64,000 bases of DNA from Paenibacillus oenotherae. GTDB lineage: Bacteria; Bacillota; Bacilli; Paenibacillales; Paenibacillaceae. The position numbers and the translations under genes are program-made. The notes beneath the pieces are model-generated. The model made no database searches, was not told the DNA's origin, and saw only the letters and a list, made by a program, of their open reading frames with translations. Numbering within the stretch: position 1 is the first letter of the stretch; each line of letters starts with the position of its first letter. This document shows, one piece after another, positions 26,067-35,328 of the stretch. The stretch is from positions 32,490 through 96,489 of the forward strand of contig NZ_JAHZIJ010000020.1 in assembly GCF_019443105.1 (NCBI RefSeq). The letters run 5' to 3'.

Positions 26067-27647
26067 CTAATGGGACGGCTTCTTATGGCCAGCGAACCAG
26101 CCCTTCAGCTCCCGGGCTGACACAGCGGACATATGCCGAATGGAGAACATCGCCCGGTTGCGGCCAGAAGCAAGTGCGACAGAGATCGTCGCCAGATTCT
26201 TCCGCAGCTGAAACGGTGTCTCCGACATTCTGTTCCACTGCACACGCCTTCTATGAATAAGCGCTTGATGCTTTGTAAAACCGCCATATTGAATGAAAAG
26301 CCTTCCATCCCACGCATGCCATGCCGTTTGCTTGTAATTCAACCATGCGCTGACCCCAACCAGACCTGGCAGCAGGACGGCCAACCATCCATACGAGCCT
26401 GGAATCCAGATAATAGCCGGAATGATGACTGCAATTGACAATAGAAGCGGAACCGTCAAGAAGCTGGCAAGCGACCGTTTCTCCAGCCTCTGCCATTGGT
26501 CAGGCATTTCATATTGCGGCGCGAACCGCTGCAGGAAGCTTGCCAGCTCTGTCTTCCGCAGCAGCGGGAACATTAAGGCGGACGTGCCGTTCTTCTCGTC
26601 ATAGCCCGTTGCGACCACATGTACGCTGAACCAGCCGAACGGCCTGCGGAGAAGGTTTTGCGTCAGGTGAATCGCCTGAATACTCTGCAGCGGAACTGTA
26701 ATTTGCTTCTTCTCCAGCAGCCCGCGGGTAATGACAAGCTTATCTCCGTTCCGCGTCAGGGTAAAGCCGTATTCCTTCACGAATGTAATAAGGATAGCCA
26801 ACAGCCATGCGACTAGAAGACCAGCAAATGCAAAGAGCGCAATCAATCCAATATTCAAAGCATGCGTACTGAACCAGGAGGAGATGATCCCTTTGAAATC
26901 AATAAACCTATCAAGCACATCATCCAATTGGGAATAGGCTGCCCCGAACAAAGCGATAATGACGCCTACCCTTCCTGATGTCGCGCTGAACAGCAGCAGA
27001 TCCTTCGCGGAGAGAACACGGGTATCATGCGGCTCCGGCGCCCCTGCAGGTATCGTCTCGATTGGAACAGCAGCCCTCTCTTCTGCGACTGGCGCTGCTA
27101 TTCCATCCTCCCCTGACAGGTCATGGCCATTAACAGCAGCCGATGAAGGCTCTGCCGCAGCACTGTTGCTGGCAGGAGTGCTGCCCAGCAGCAGTGCCGT
27201 CCGAATCTTTTCCGCTTCCCCTCCGGTAATTGCATTCAGCGCGACTTCCGGCTTTTTGCCGCCAGCTGTCTCCACACTCACCTTAACAAGCCCGAGAACA
27301 CGATGCACAACACCTGCAGTCGTATCGACAGATTGAACCCGATCTCTCGTGATCCACGTCTTCTTGCGGACAAACACACCCTGCTCCACATGCAGCGCGT
27401 TATTCTCCAGGTAGTATGTAAACCGGTACCATGTCAAATAACTGATGCTGATCAATAACAGCAGAAACAGCACACTTCCTCCGCCGATCCATAGCAAGTT
27501 CACTTCCTTGCGAACGATGGTCGAGATCAGGAAGACAAGAAGCGGGTACAATAAGTCCTTAATCGCTTTAGCAATAAAAAAGACCAGTGAAATGGGATGC
27601 AGTCTGCTCCCCTTGCCCTGCGGCTCCCCCGAATTAGACCTCTTCAT
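26067..27647 (-). CDS. Membrane PH-domain protein, YdbT type
   Basis: About 526 residues from the ATG at 27647. Transmembrane helices alternate with three bacterial PH (DUF304) domains, recognisable by RFTYYLENNALHVEQGVFVRK, YGFTLTRNGDKLVITRGLLEK and AWDGRLFIQYGGFTKHQALI. A Ser/Ala/Pro-rich insert lies at ~150-220. It overlaps the upstream YdbS-type gene by 14 bp, the same pair as B. subtilis ydbS-ydbT. There the pair has been linked to resistance to certain antimicrobial peptides; that role is inference here. Confidence 0.8.
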   Translation of the reverse strand: MKRSNSGEPQGKGSRLHPISLVFFIAKAIKDLLYPLLVFLISTIVRKEVNLLWIGGGSVLFLLLLISISYLTWYRFTYYLENNALHVEQGVFVRKKTWITRDRVQSVDTTAGVVHRVLGLVKVSVETAGGKKPEVALNAITGGEAEKIRTALLLGSTPASNSAAAEPSSAAVNGHDLSGEDGIAAPVAEERAAVPIETIPAGAPEPHDTRVLSAKDLLLFSATSGRVGVIIALFGAAYSQLDDVLDRFIDFKGIISSWFSTHALNIGLIALFAFAGLLVAWLLAILITFVKEYGFTLTRNGDKLVITRGLLEKKQITVPLQSIQAIHLTQNLLRRPFGWFSVHVVATGYDEKNGTSALMFPLLRKTELASFLQRFAPQYEMPDQWQRLEKRSLASFLTVPLLLSIAVIIPAIIWIPGSYGWLAVLLPGLVGVSAWLNYKQTAWHAWDGRLFIQYGGFTKHQALIHRRRVQWNRMSETPFQLRKNLATISVALASGRNRAMFSIRHMSAVSARELKGWFAGHKKPSH

Positions 27648-28113
27648 TCGATATCCTCGCCAATCTGGCAATCTGTCTTCTTGCATCGTCGGCAGCCTCA
27701 TCGGTTAATGCCGGTATTTCGTGGCTCCCTGCCGCAGTTGAGAAAGTGACCGTTGCCAGATCATAGCGGCGGAGAATAGGGCCTTGCTTCTTGTCTACAT
27801 GCTGAATACGCACCATGGGAATCGAGGTGCGCTTGCGAAAGATGATGCCATGCTTCAATTCAATGCCATCTTCATTAATGTCATACCGCCACTGACGATA
27901 CTTCAGCCGGGGCCAGATCACGATTTCGACGATTGATTCGCAGACGGCCAGCAAGAGCACAGTGAGGAATATCCAGATCGGCCAGTGAAATCTTAGCGAC
28001 AGCACGAGCAGTGTAACGACGATAATAAGATTGACAGCGGCGGAGACACATCCGCTCAACTGCCAAGCCTTCAACGCTTTCGCGTCGATCTGTTTCTGTG
28101 GTTCATTATACAT
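27634..28113 (-). CDS. Membrane PH-domain protein, YdbS type
   Basis: 159 residues with two transmembrane segments (~25-65) followed by one bacterial PH/DUF304 domain (YRQWRYDINEDGIELKHGIIFRKRTSIPMVRIQHVD). Partner of the overlapping YdbT-type gene. It follows the SPFH and ribbon-helix-helix genes in the same direction after a 67-bp gap, so all four may be one membrane-stress operon. Confidence 0.85.
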   Translation of the reverse strand: MYNEPQKQIDAKALKAWQLSGCVSAAVNLIIVVTLLVLSLRFHWPIWIFLTVLLLAVCESIVEIVIWPRLKYRQWRYDINEDGIELKHGIIFRKRTSIPMVRIQHVDKKQGPILRRYDLATVTFSTAAGSHEIPALTDEAADDARRQIARLARISNEEV

Positions 28114-28180
28114 GATGACGATTCCACCTCCTGGGTAAGGGAATGGAAATATTATACTTCCATTCCGCTTATTATACCCT

Positions 28181-28348
28181 TTAATCCTCTTTCTTTGAAG
28201 TTAATCTTCCGGCCTTGCGCAGCGCTTCGCGAAGCAGGAATTCGATATGCCCGTTTACACTGCGGAACTCGTCAGCGGCCCAATTCTCAAGCGCCCGGTG
28301 CAGCTCGGGATCGAGACGAAGCGGGAATGCCTTCTTTTCTTTGGCCAT
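28181..28348 (-). CDS. Arc-like ribbon-helix-helix protein, 55 residues
   Basis: ATG 28348 to TAA 28181. The sequence has the RHH pattern: [20 protein letters not shown] (beta strand then helix) and [20 protein letters not shown] (second helix with the N-G turn). Such proteins are dimeric DNA binders. It lies 15 bp after the SPFH gene, a pairing I believe recurs in Bacilli and other bacteria. It may autoregulate through the palindrome at 29261-29281. Confidence 0.75.
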   Translation of the reverse strand: MAKEKKAFPLRLDPELHRALENWAADEFRSVNGHIEFLLREALRKAGRLTSKKED

Positions 28349-28363
28349 TGTGAGTGGCTCCTG

Positions 28364-29233
28364 TTAGTACAACGATCCCGTATTAATAACCGGCGTCGCT
28401 GACCGATCTGATACGATAGCGACCATTAAATTGTTAACCATGGCTGCACGCCGTTCTGCATCAAGCTCAATTCCGTTGTCATCCAGCTGGCGCAATGCAG
28501 CATCTACCATGCCGACTGCACCTTCGACGATCTTCTGCCTCGCCGATACGATCGCGGACGCCTGCTGGCGCTGCAGCATGGCGCTGGCGATTTCCGGTGA
28601 ATACGCAAGATGGGTAAGACGCGTTTCCAGCACCTGGACACCGGCGACGTCGAGACGGACCTGCAGTTCTCCCATCAGTTCCATCGCTACCTCATCCGAA
28701 TTCCCCCGAAGCGATATACCCTGCTCGTCATTGAAATTATCATATGCATGCTGAGCTGCAATATGGCGAACTGCTGTCTCACTTTGAATCGCTACAAACC
28801 GCTCATAATTGTCAACATCGAAGGTCGCTTTAGCCGTGTCCACTACGCGGAATACAACGACCGCGCCAATCTCAATCGGATTGCCCTCCGCGTCATTGAC
28901 CTTCAGAGTCTGGCTATTGAAATTGCGCACCTTGAGCGAAACATTCTTCTTGTCGGTAAAAGGAACCACCATCCACATGCCGTCCTTCGATACGGTACCG
29001 ATATATTTGCCGAAAAATGTAATTATTCTCGCCTCGTTCGGCTGAATAATAGTCAGCGATGATGCCGCTACCGCCGCCAGAATCAATAAGATAATACCCG
29101 CAGTGAGCGATGCAATGTTGGTGTCACCGTCCTTAATCCCATAATAAATCGCAAACCCGCCGGCAATTGCAAAGATCGCAGATAACAGCAGGGCAACAAA
29201 ACCGTTAATATGCCAAGCCTTGAATTCTTTCAT
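28364..29233 (-). CDS. SPFH-domain (stomatin/prohibitin-like) membrane protein
   Basis: 289 residues from the ATG at 29233 after AAGGGGTG. Two N-terminal transmembrane helices (~8-60) precede an SPFH domain (IIQPNEARIITFFGKYIGTV to RLDVAGVQVLETRLTHLAYSPEIA) and a short helical tail ending in SDRSATPVINTGSLY. SPFH proteins scaffold membrane microdomains and often guard proteases. Followed by the RHH gene and two PH-domain genes. Confidence 0.88.
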   Translation of the reverse strand: MKEFKAWHINGFVALLLSAIFAIAGGFAIYYGIKDGDTNIASLTAGIILLILAAVAASSLTIIQPNEARIITFFGKYIGTVSKDGMWMVVPFTDKKNVSLKVRNFNSQTLKVNDAEGNPIEIGAVVVFRVVDTAKATFDVDNYERFVAIQSETAVRHIAAQHAYDNFNDEQGISLRGNSDEVAMELMGELQVRLDVAGVQVLETRLTHLAYSPEIASAMLQRQQASAIVSARQKIVEGAVGMVDAALRQLDDNGIELDAERRAAMVNNLMVAIVSDRSATPVINTGSLY

Positions 29234-29260
29234 ATCAGCACCCCTTATTATGATATTCAT

Positions 29261-29281
29261 GTGATATATTTATGATATCAC
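29261..29281 (-). promoter_or_regulatory. Palindrome upstream of the SPFH operon
   Basis: Perfect 7-bp arms GTGATAT (29261-29267) and ATATCAC (29275-29281) with a 7-bp spacer, about 30 bp before the SPFH start codon. A candidate operator for the RHH protein encoded in the same operon. Confidence 0.45.
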
Positions 29282-29424
29282 TTTTTCCAATATCGTACAA
29301 ATGGATTTTTCTGTGAGCGCCCCGGCTGTATGCAGCACAAACAGGCTGCCCTTTGCGGGGCAGCCTTAGATTGTTGAAATCCCCTCTATTGCAGTGGGGA
29401 TCGATTCTATTAACGCGGAGTATG

Positions 29425-29603
29425 CCTGCGAAACAGCAGCTTTTCTCTCGTTCCGGCCTGTCCGAAGCTGAAATACCTGCCAAGGCGCAGGCATTTCATC
29501 GTGTTCGCCCGATAGCAGCCCGATCCGCCATATTTTCCTGCACTTTCGCAGGCATTCTGCCCTCAACGGCTCCTTTTGACCGAAATGCCTGCACATTCGC
29601 AGG
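29425..29603 (+). repeat. Four-core module M4
   Basis: Cores start at 29425, 29476, 29537 and 29588 (spacing 51, 61, 51). A hairpin of AGGCTGCCC with GGGCAGCCT lies just before it (29343-29366). The right half, about 29495-29620, is repeated almost exactly in M5. No gene seen from 29282 to 30078. Confidence 0.8.
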
Positions 29604-29681
29604 CTTCTCTCTCTTACAGCAGGTTGTATTGTGCCAGACCAGCCTAGTGGTTAAAAGGAAACCCGCCGGACTGTTCAATAA

Positions 29682-29859
29682 CCTGCCAATAGGCAGGCTT
29701 TTCCCCATTTCAGCCTGCTGAACGCCGAATGCCTGCCAGAACGCAGGCATTTCGTCGTGTTCGCCCGATAGCTGCCCGATCCGCCATATTTTCCTGCACT
29801 TTCGCAGGCATTCTGCCCTCAACGGCTCCTTTTGACCGAAATGCCTGCACTTTCGCAGG
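29682..29859 (+). repeat. Four-core module M5, partly duplicated from M4
   Basis: Cores start at 29682, 29732, 29793 and 29844 (spacing 50, 61, 51). All four keep the full CCTGC-N6-GCAGG palindrome. The segment about 29748-29873 duplicates the right half of M4, 253-256 bp away, and an inverted relative is module M6. A lone decayed core, CCTGC-N6-GACGG, lies at 29995. Confidence 0.8.
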
Positions 29860-30078
29860 CTTCTCTCTCTTTATCTCTTGAAGCCACCCACCGGCACACG
29901 TTTGGAGCCTAGTTGACGTGAGACCGCTGGACTGTTCTCAACAGCCTGAATACCGCAAGTATTGTACCACCTAGAGTAACTTTTTATCGGAATTCCTGCA
30001 CTTACGACGGCTTCACACACAATCTGGACTTTCTTAGGCAGCCCGAGGCAGCCAGCCTGTGACCAACCGCCATGAATG

Positions 30079-30663
30079 TCACGCAAATACGGAGCTAATC
30101 GTGGTCCGGACTTCCTGCAACATCCCTTTATAGGCTGCATCATCGACGTAACCAATACTTCCGAACAGCAGATGTCCTACAGGCTCGATACCGACAAAAT
30201 CCAGGATGCCCGTATCAGACGTCACCTTCAATCCCGCCGTCATGCCGATCTCATCGTAAACCTCGCTTGGTGTTCCGTGCGTATTAATAATGAAGCCCTG
30301 CTTGCCCTTGAGCAGCTTAATGATGCCTTCCGGTCCAACACTGTAAGCAAAGCCGTAGGAAAAAACTCTGTCAATATATCCTTTCAGAATCGCAGGCAGT
30401 CCCGTCCACCATATCGGATAAATGAAAGTAATCGCATCCGCCTCCGAGATAAAATTTTGCTCCGTCTTTATATCGATCGGTGTGTGTCCCGCTTTCATCG
30501 CTTCCGTATCTTCCGGTTTCAACACTGGTTGAAATTGAAGCGCATATAAATCACGCACAGTAACTTCATGGCCATTGTTCTTTAAAGCCTCTACTGTAGT
30601 TTCTAATATAGCGTGGTTGAGGCTTTCAGGGCTGGGATGAGCATAGACGACTAGATGTTTCAT
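30079..30663 (-). CDS. Flavodoxin-fold NAD(P)H oxidoreductase
   Basis: 194 residues. It starts MKHLVVYAHPSPESLNHAIL (flavin phosphate loop) and continues with ITFIYPIWWTGLPAILKGYIDRVFSYGFAY, the signature of the MdaB/KefF/WrbA-related NAD(P)H quinone reductase group. It is a soluble FMN or FAD enzyme doing two-electron reduction of quinones or similar electrophiles. Monocistronic. Confidence 0.85.
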   Translation of the reverse strand: MKHLVVYAHPSPESLNHAILETTVEALKNNGHEVTVRDLYALQFQPVLKPEDTEAMKAGHTPIDIKTEQNFISEADAITFIYPIWWTGLPAILKGYIDRVFSYGFAYSVGPEGIIKLLKGKQGFIINTHGTPSEVYDEIGMTAGLKVTSDTGILDFVGIEPVGHLLFGSIGYVDDAAYKGMLQEVRTTISSVFA

Positions 30664-30822
30664 TTCACAAACCTCCGTTAATCGTTATCCTCCATACCCT
30701 TTACAAAGACACAGATATCTATACCGTTTACTATATAAATCAATATCTTCCAATTAGAAACAATTGCAGCAAATGCTCCAGTTGTTTGTCCTCACTATGC
30801 ATCCTATCTCGTGGCAACGCTG

Positions 30823-31377
30823 TTAATTACTCTTGAGCTCGCTGCACAGAGCGGCAATCTTGTTAACCGTTTCCCAGTTGCGCGTAGTAGCAGCGACTCC
30901 CAGCTTTTTCTCCAGAAAATTGTTCGAGAACAATGATTTGCCGTATCCTTTTCGACTTAAAATATAGACTTCCCGCCCGATGACTTCATAATCATCAATA
31001 TCGTTCCTGAACTTCAGCAGCTCCTCTGCCGCTTCTGCCTTCGGCTCTGCAGCCAAATAAGATACATAGACCCTCTCATCCTTCTGCAGCTCCAGGCTGC
31101 TGTACGGGTTATTCCGCACACTTTCTTCAAGCTCGTCATGCGTCCGAATGACAACCGTCACATCAAAGCCGAACACTTCCTTCAGCTTGCTCTCGATCAG
31201 AGTGCGCAGCAGCCCCTTGTCATCCTCTACCGCTTCAAAAATAACATTGCCGCTCTGAATATAGGTCCGAACCTGCCGAAACTGCAGCGATTCGAAGATC
31301 GCACGCAGGTGATCCATCTTTATGATTTTCTGACCGCTAACATTGATCCCGCGCAGCAGCGCAGCGTAGATTCCCAT
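30823..31377 (-). CDS. DUF1697-family protein
   Basis: 184 residues matching the DUF1697 family throughout: YAALLRGINVSGQKIIKMDHLRAIFESL, VRTYIQSGNVIFEA, and the C-terminal NNFLEKKLGVAATTRNWETVNKIA. Function is uncharacterised; no catalytic motif is evident. The ATG follows GTGAGGCG. The preceding LysE gene on the same strand is broken. Confidence 0.85.
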   Translation of the reverse strand: MGIYAALLRGINVSGQKIIKMDHLRAIFESLQFRQVRTYIQSGNVIFEAVEDDKGLLRTLIESKLKEVFGFDVTVVIRTHDELEESVRNNPYSSLELQKDERVYVSYLAAEPKAEAAEELLKFRNDIDDYEVIGREVYILSRKGYGKSLFSNNFLEKKLGVAATTRNWETVNKIAALCSELKSN

Positions 31378-31417
31378 CTGTCACGCCTCACTTTCATTGA
31401 TTGCCAATCCGTGCTTT

Positions 31418-32057
31418 CTACGCCCTTGATTCTCCCAGCAGCTTCAACCCTAGAAAGATAAAGAGGGCCCCCATCATTTTGCCCAGCCAGCCTGCCCATC
31501 TGCTCGTCCTTAATGCTCTGGTTGCCAACTCTGAGCCGACTACCAGCATCATACACCATATCGTCCCGGTAGCGATAAAAGTAAAGCCCAGAACCAGAAA
31601 AGGCAGCGGCCCGAAAGCATGTTCAGGCTTAATGAACTGGGGCAAGTAAGCTAAGTAAAAGATGGCCACTTTAGGATTCAGCAGGTTGGTCAGCAGTCCC
31701 TGCCAATAGATTTTATCCAGCATTGCCCGAGTCCCATCCACTGAAAAGGAATGATCACCCGTCTCTCGATAGAATGGCCCTCACGCCCAAATAAATGAGA
31801 TAAGTCGCTCCCGCCCATTTTACAATTGTAAAGGCAACCGCCGACTTCACCAGGATTACCGACAATCCGATTGCTGCCAGCAGCGTGTGGATGATGGCCC
31901 CATTTATAATTCCAAGCACGGATACAATACCCGCGCTTCTTCCTTGCGACAGCGTTCTGCCCAGAATGAACAGTGTATCGCTGCCCGGCGTAATGTTTAG
32001 AATAATGCCCGACAGCACGAATAAGGTGTAATGCTCAATTCCCAACATTGTTCTCAC
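31418..32057 (-). pseudogene. LysE-family exporter, frameshifted
   Basis: Two halves of one LysE/RhtB transporter lie in different frames. The N-terminal half (32057-31755) has LNITPGSDTLFILGRTLSQGRSAG, the family signature, and ends at TYLIYLGVRAILSRDG. The C-terminal half (to 31418) has QGLLTNLLNPKVAIFYLAYLPQF. The join falls near the GAGAGA run at about 31769; a one-base change there would restore ~210 residues and five or six helices. Intact homologues export amino acids. It is a recent mutation or a sequencing error. Confidence 0.85.
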
Positions 32058-32181
32058 CTGCTCTCTCTCATACTGTTATTGATCCCGGACGAAGACGAAG
32101 ACCCTTTCCCTTGATTACTGCCTCTATTAAGCCGCACTCGTGGATTCCGTTCTGCACGAGCCCCATAACTGTTGCCCTGAG

Positions 32182-32616
32182 CTACCACAGACGTTGATTG
32201 ATTCTCCACTCGTCGTTCACCAGTATCAGTTCATACGCCATCTCATCCTCCGAGCTATCCTCCCACTTGCGGGTAACCTCAATGTGAACTACCTTTTTAT
32301 TCTGGACGGCGATCCTGTCAACATAGAAATCGACAAGATTCAGACTGTTCTTATTGATTTCCTTAAAAATTTTTTTCATTTCAGCTACCGATTTTTCCCC
32401 CGAATAATCGCTTGAGCAGAGTGCATACACCTGTCTTACAAAATCATCAGTTACTTGGCCCCATTTTTCAGCATCGTTGAATTGTTCAAAATGAGCGATG
32501 ATCGCTGCTCTCAGCCTGGGATCGTCCGGCTCTTCCCCTTTATACCTGTTGGCCTCGGCATTACAGCCCGCTAACATAAAGCAGAATACAGCGAATAGCA
32601 GCGCCTTCTTCATCAT
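32182..32616 (-). CDS. Small lipoprotein of unknown function
   Basis: About 144 residues from the ATG at 32616, preceded by AGGAGG. The lipobox is FMLAGC, so the mature protein starts at a Cys near residue 18. The soluble part (HFEQFNDAEKWGQVTDDFVRQ, then VVHIEVTRKWEDSSEDEMAYELILVNDEWRI) looks like an NTF2-like alpha+beta domain, but that is only an impression. I do not recognise the family. Confidence 0.65.
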   Translation of the reverse strand: MMKKALLFAVFCFMLAGCNAEANRYKGEEPDDPRLRAAIIAHFEQFNDAEKWGQVTDDFVRQVYALCSSDYSGEKSVAEMKKIFKEINKNSLNLVDFYVDRIAVQNKKVVHIEVTRKWEDSSEDEMAYELILVNDEWRINQRLW

Positions 32617-32869
32617 CTTTCCATGTGCCTCCTCTATTTCTCTATCATCTATTCCAGACATTGTAATGTCGCTTCCTATAATATGTCAATTACTATCTAA
32701 TGCAATCTGACTACTCCTCCCACACCAGCCCGGAACAGGCATGCAACAGCCGCTAAAAGCAACATAAATAAGCCCATCAGTCCAGTCCCGATACGGGATT
32801 AGCCTGATGAGCCGTTATTTCTTCCGCTATAAGGATGTGATTAGCAAGAACCAGATGAGCAAAGCATAT

Positions 32870-33010
32870 TTATCTGAATTCTCCATCCTTCTCATTATCA
32901 TGATCTTCCCATTTTTTCGAGTACGCTTTATTCGTTACCCAGATGGTCATCCAGGTAAGCAAGATCACAATAATAATTGCAGCAACCCATACCCCCATTG
33001 GTACCTGCAT
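32870..33010 (-). CDS. 46-residue single-span membrane protein, YtzI-like
   Basis: ATG 33010 after GAGGAGGGGAAC. The protein starts MQVPMGVWVAAIIIVILLTW, one transmembrane helix, and continues with a charged tail (KKWEDHDNEKDGEFR). Size and form resemble Bacillus YtzI-type small membrane proteins of unknown role. The good ribosome site supports translation. Confidence 0.6.
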   Translation of the reverse strand: MQVPMGVWVAAIIIVILLTWMTIWVTNKAYSKKWEDHDNEKDGEFR

Positions 33011-33133
33011 GCTTGTTCCCCTCCTCTACTTAACCAAAGCACAGTACGTGCATGCCGACATTTCCAGTTTGATTATAGCAGTGAATTCGACAACGTCAAC
33101 CACTATAGCGTGATTGTTAATGAACGTCCATAT

Positions 33134-34036
33134 TTATGAGTGAACGAGCAGACTTTTGTGGATCCAAATGGCGGCTTGAGAGCCATCGCCTATCGCTATA
33201 ACGGCTTGCTCGGAATGAGAGGTCACATCGCCTGCTGCCCAAACATGGGCTACATTTGTCATTTTCGTACGGGGATCTACTTCGATATGTCTATTGTCTG
33301 TTAAAGCGACACCCAGCTGATCCGCCAGCTCCGAATGGACATGATTGCCGCCGAAAGCAGTGAACCCATAGCCGCCCTCAATATATGTGCCCTGTCCCAG
33401 CGTTACACCTTGCAGCCTGCCCTCTGAATGAATGACCTCGTCGATGCTGTCTGCGACAGTAATAATTCCCGCTTTCTCCAACTGGTGCGCATGCTCCTCA
33501 TGAATGCTGACACCGTCATGGTTGATATAGATAATGTCAGATGTCCAGTAGCGCAGTGTCAGCGACATCGCTGCTCCCGGATTGCCTGAACCGAGAACGA
33601 GCACCCGCTTGTCCCTCACCTCATAGCCATCGCAATCCGGACATACGAACACAGTCAGCCCCAGACATTCCGCCAGCTTCTGCTGCATCGGGATGCGATC
33701 CTGAACCCCCGCAGCGATCAAAAGCCTGCTCGCACGTATTCGTCTCCCATCAGATGCGGTAAGAACAAAATCTTCCCCCTTCTGTTCAGCATGCTTTACT
33801 ACAGCATCCATAAATTCCACCCCCAGCCGCTCCGCATGCTCTCTGCCCAGCTGACGCAGCTGCTTGCCGCTAATTCCATCCGGCCATCCCAGTATATTGT
33901 GATAACAACGGCATAGATTCGATCTCCCACCTCCGGCATCTGCTACAACGATCTTATGCCGGTACCGCCCAAGCTGAATCGCAGCCTGAAGCCCCGCAAG
34001 CCCCCCGCCCACAATGGCACAATCGTACTGGATCAT
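33134..34036 (-). CDS. Thioredoxin reductase-like FAD/NAD(P)H oxidoreductase
   Basis: 300 residues with FAD motif IVGGGLAGLQAA (~8-19), the redox dithiol CPDC (~132-135), NAD(P)H motif VLGSGNPGAA (~147) and C-terminal VWAAGDVTSHSEQAVIAIGDG. Domain order matches low-molecular-weight thioredoxin reductases. The entry RSNLCRCYHNILGWPDG differs from housekeeping TrxB, so the partner may be another dithiol substrate. The start follows CAGGAGG. Confidence 0.82.
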   Translation of the reverse strand: MIQYDCAIVGGGLAGLQAAIQLGRYRHKIVVADAGGGRSNLCRCYHNILGWPDGISGKQLRQLGREHAERLGVEFMDAVVKHAEQKGEDFVLTASDGRRIRASRLLIAAGVQDRIPMQQKLAECLGLTVFVCPDCDGYEVRDKRVLVLGSGNPGAAMSLTLRYWTSDIIYINHDGVSIHEEHAHQLEKAGIITVADSIDEVIHSEGRLQGVTLGQGTYIEGGYGFTAFGGNHVHSELADQLGVALTDNRHIEVDPRTKMTNVAHVWAAGDVTSHSEQAVIAIGDGSQAAIWIHKSLLVHS

Positions 34037-34130
34037 ACAGCCTCCTGATCATAACCGCATCGTTATTCCTATTAATGTGAAGCTGATTGGTCTTAAATAT
34101 TCCTTCATTGACACTGTTTTCTCTGCAGCC

Positions 34131-34153
34131 AAAAAAAACCGCGCAATGCGCGG
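34131..34153 (-). terminator. Rho-independent terminator-like hairpin
   Basis: CCGCGC/GCGCGG stem (34139-34153) followed on the minus strand by eight T. No gene on the minus strand ends just upstream of it; it may end transcripts crossing the repeat region 34154-34968. Confidence 0.6.
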
Positions 34154-34401
34154 TGTCAAGTTGTGATGAAATCCCTCTTGTTGGTAGGGGCGATTGTGGC
34201 TGACCGAACCGCCGTCAAGCAGCGAAACACCGTTGCGCCAGGAGCAGCGCGCAGTGCAGATGAAGCTTCTAGAATCGGCATACATGCCTATGCATGCCTA
34301 AATCAGGCTGCTTAACAAAGTCTGGCGCGTTCCTGCCAACTAGGCTTCCAAACGTTCGCAAGTGGCTGACTTCAACTTATTCGGTTGGTAAAGAGCGGGA
34401 A

Positions 34402-34580
34402 GCCTGCATAATTGCAGGCTTTTCGGCCAAAAGGGGCCGTTGAGGGCAGAATGCCTGCGACGATGCAGGAATATATGGCGGATCGGGCTGCTATCGGGCG
34501 AACACGACGAAATGCCTGCGCTTTGGCAGGCATTCGGTCTTCAGCAGGCTGAAATGCGGAAAAGCCTGCCTATTGGCAGG
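34402..34580 (-). repeat. Four-core module M6 (inverted relative of M5)
   Basis: Cores start at 34402, 34454, 34515 and 34565 (spacing 52, 61, 50), all with intact CCTGC-N6-GCAGG. The reverse complement matches M5 and its flanks, including ACCCGCCGGACTGTTCAATA-like and GTTCGCCCGATAGC segments. Confidence 0.8.
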
Positions 34581-34675
34581 CTTTTGAATAGTCCGGCGGG
34601 TTTCCCGTCAACCAGTCTTTTAAAGGGTGCAATTGGCTGGCCTAACTGCAACACATCCGGTTGGCAGTAAAAGAA

Positions 34676-34854
34676 GCCTGCGTAAACGCAAGCTTTCTCT
34701 CGTTACGGCCTGTAGAAGATGAAATACCTGCCAGAAAGCAGGCCTTTCGCCATAATCTCCTCTACCGAGCCCATTCTGGCTCCAATTCCTGCAGCTTCGC
34801 AGGCATTTTACCCCATACGGCTTGTTGTGACCAAAATCCCTGCGCTTATGCAGG
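34676..34854 (-). repeat. Four-core module M7
   Basis: Cores start at 34676, 34726, 34788 and 34839 (spacing 50, 62, 51). The distance between M6 and M7 (last to first core) is 111 bp, the sum of one short and one long step. No gene seen from 34037 to 34968. Confidence 0.8.
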
Positions 34855-34968
34855 ATTTCCTGCTCTGATGCTATGAGCGAGTGCACCTCGACGTGGCCGG
34901 GAGATGCACTCATCGCGTTGCCGGGCAGCGCAGTAAGCGGCTACATCCATCAATCCTTAACAACCCCA

Positions 34969-35328
34969 TTACTCCCCGCGCGGATGAACGGATTCATCCG
35001 CCTCAACGAGCCGTTTAAGAGCCTGCAGCCTGTTCTCCCAGTAACGCTCGTAATAAGCAAGCCAGCGCTTCAATTCGAGGAGCGGCTCAGGGTCTAATCG
35101 GTAACGCGTCTCACGACCGACCTTCCGTTCTACAACAAGTCCGGCTTCTGATAAGATCCGCAGATGCTTGGAGACGGCGGTGCGGCTCATCGGATAGTGT
35201 CCGGCTATGTCCTTGACCGGAATTTCCTGATCAACCAGCAATTGCAGCAGGCTGCGCCGAGTTGGGTCAGCGATGGCCTGGAACACATCATGCTTCTGCG
35301 ATGAGGCAGCTTGATCAGCCCTCGACAT
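34969..35328 (-). CDS. ArsR-family winged-helix repressor (SRPBCC-associated)
   Basis: About 119 residues from the ATG at 35328, overlapping the upstream SRPBCC gene by 14 bp. It has the ArsR core DVFQAIADPTRRSLLQLLVD, DIAGHYPMSRTAVSKHLRIL and EAGLVVERKVGRETRYRLDPEPL, and lacks metal-binding CxC. This is the non-metal ArsR group that travels with AHSA1 genes. It probably represses its own operon through the two palindromes at 35767-35809. Confidence 0.88.
   Translation of the reverse strand: MSRADQAASSQKHDVFQAIADPTRRSLLQLLVDQEIPVKDIAGHYPMSRTAVSKHLRILSEAGLVVERKVGRETRYRLDPEPLLELKRWLAYYERYWENRLQALKRLVEADESVHPRGE

Noticed and set aside
34049-34285. 78-residue minus-strand frame after the thioredoxin reductase-like gene
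   Set aside because: It reads through a terminator hairpin and has no family signature or ribosome site.
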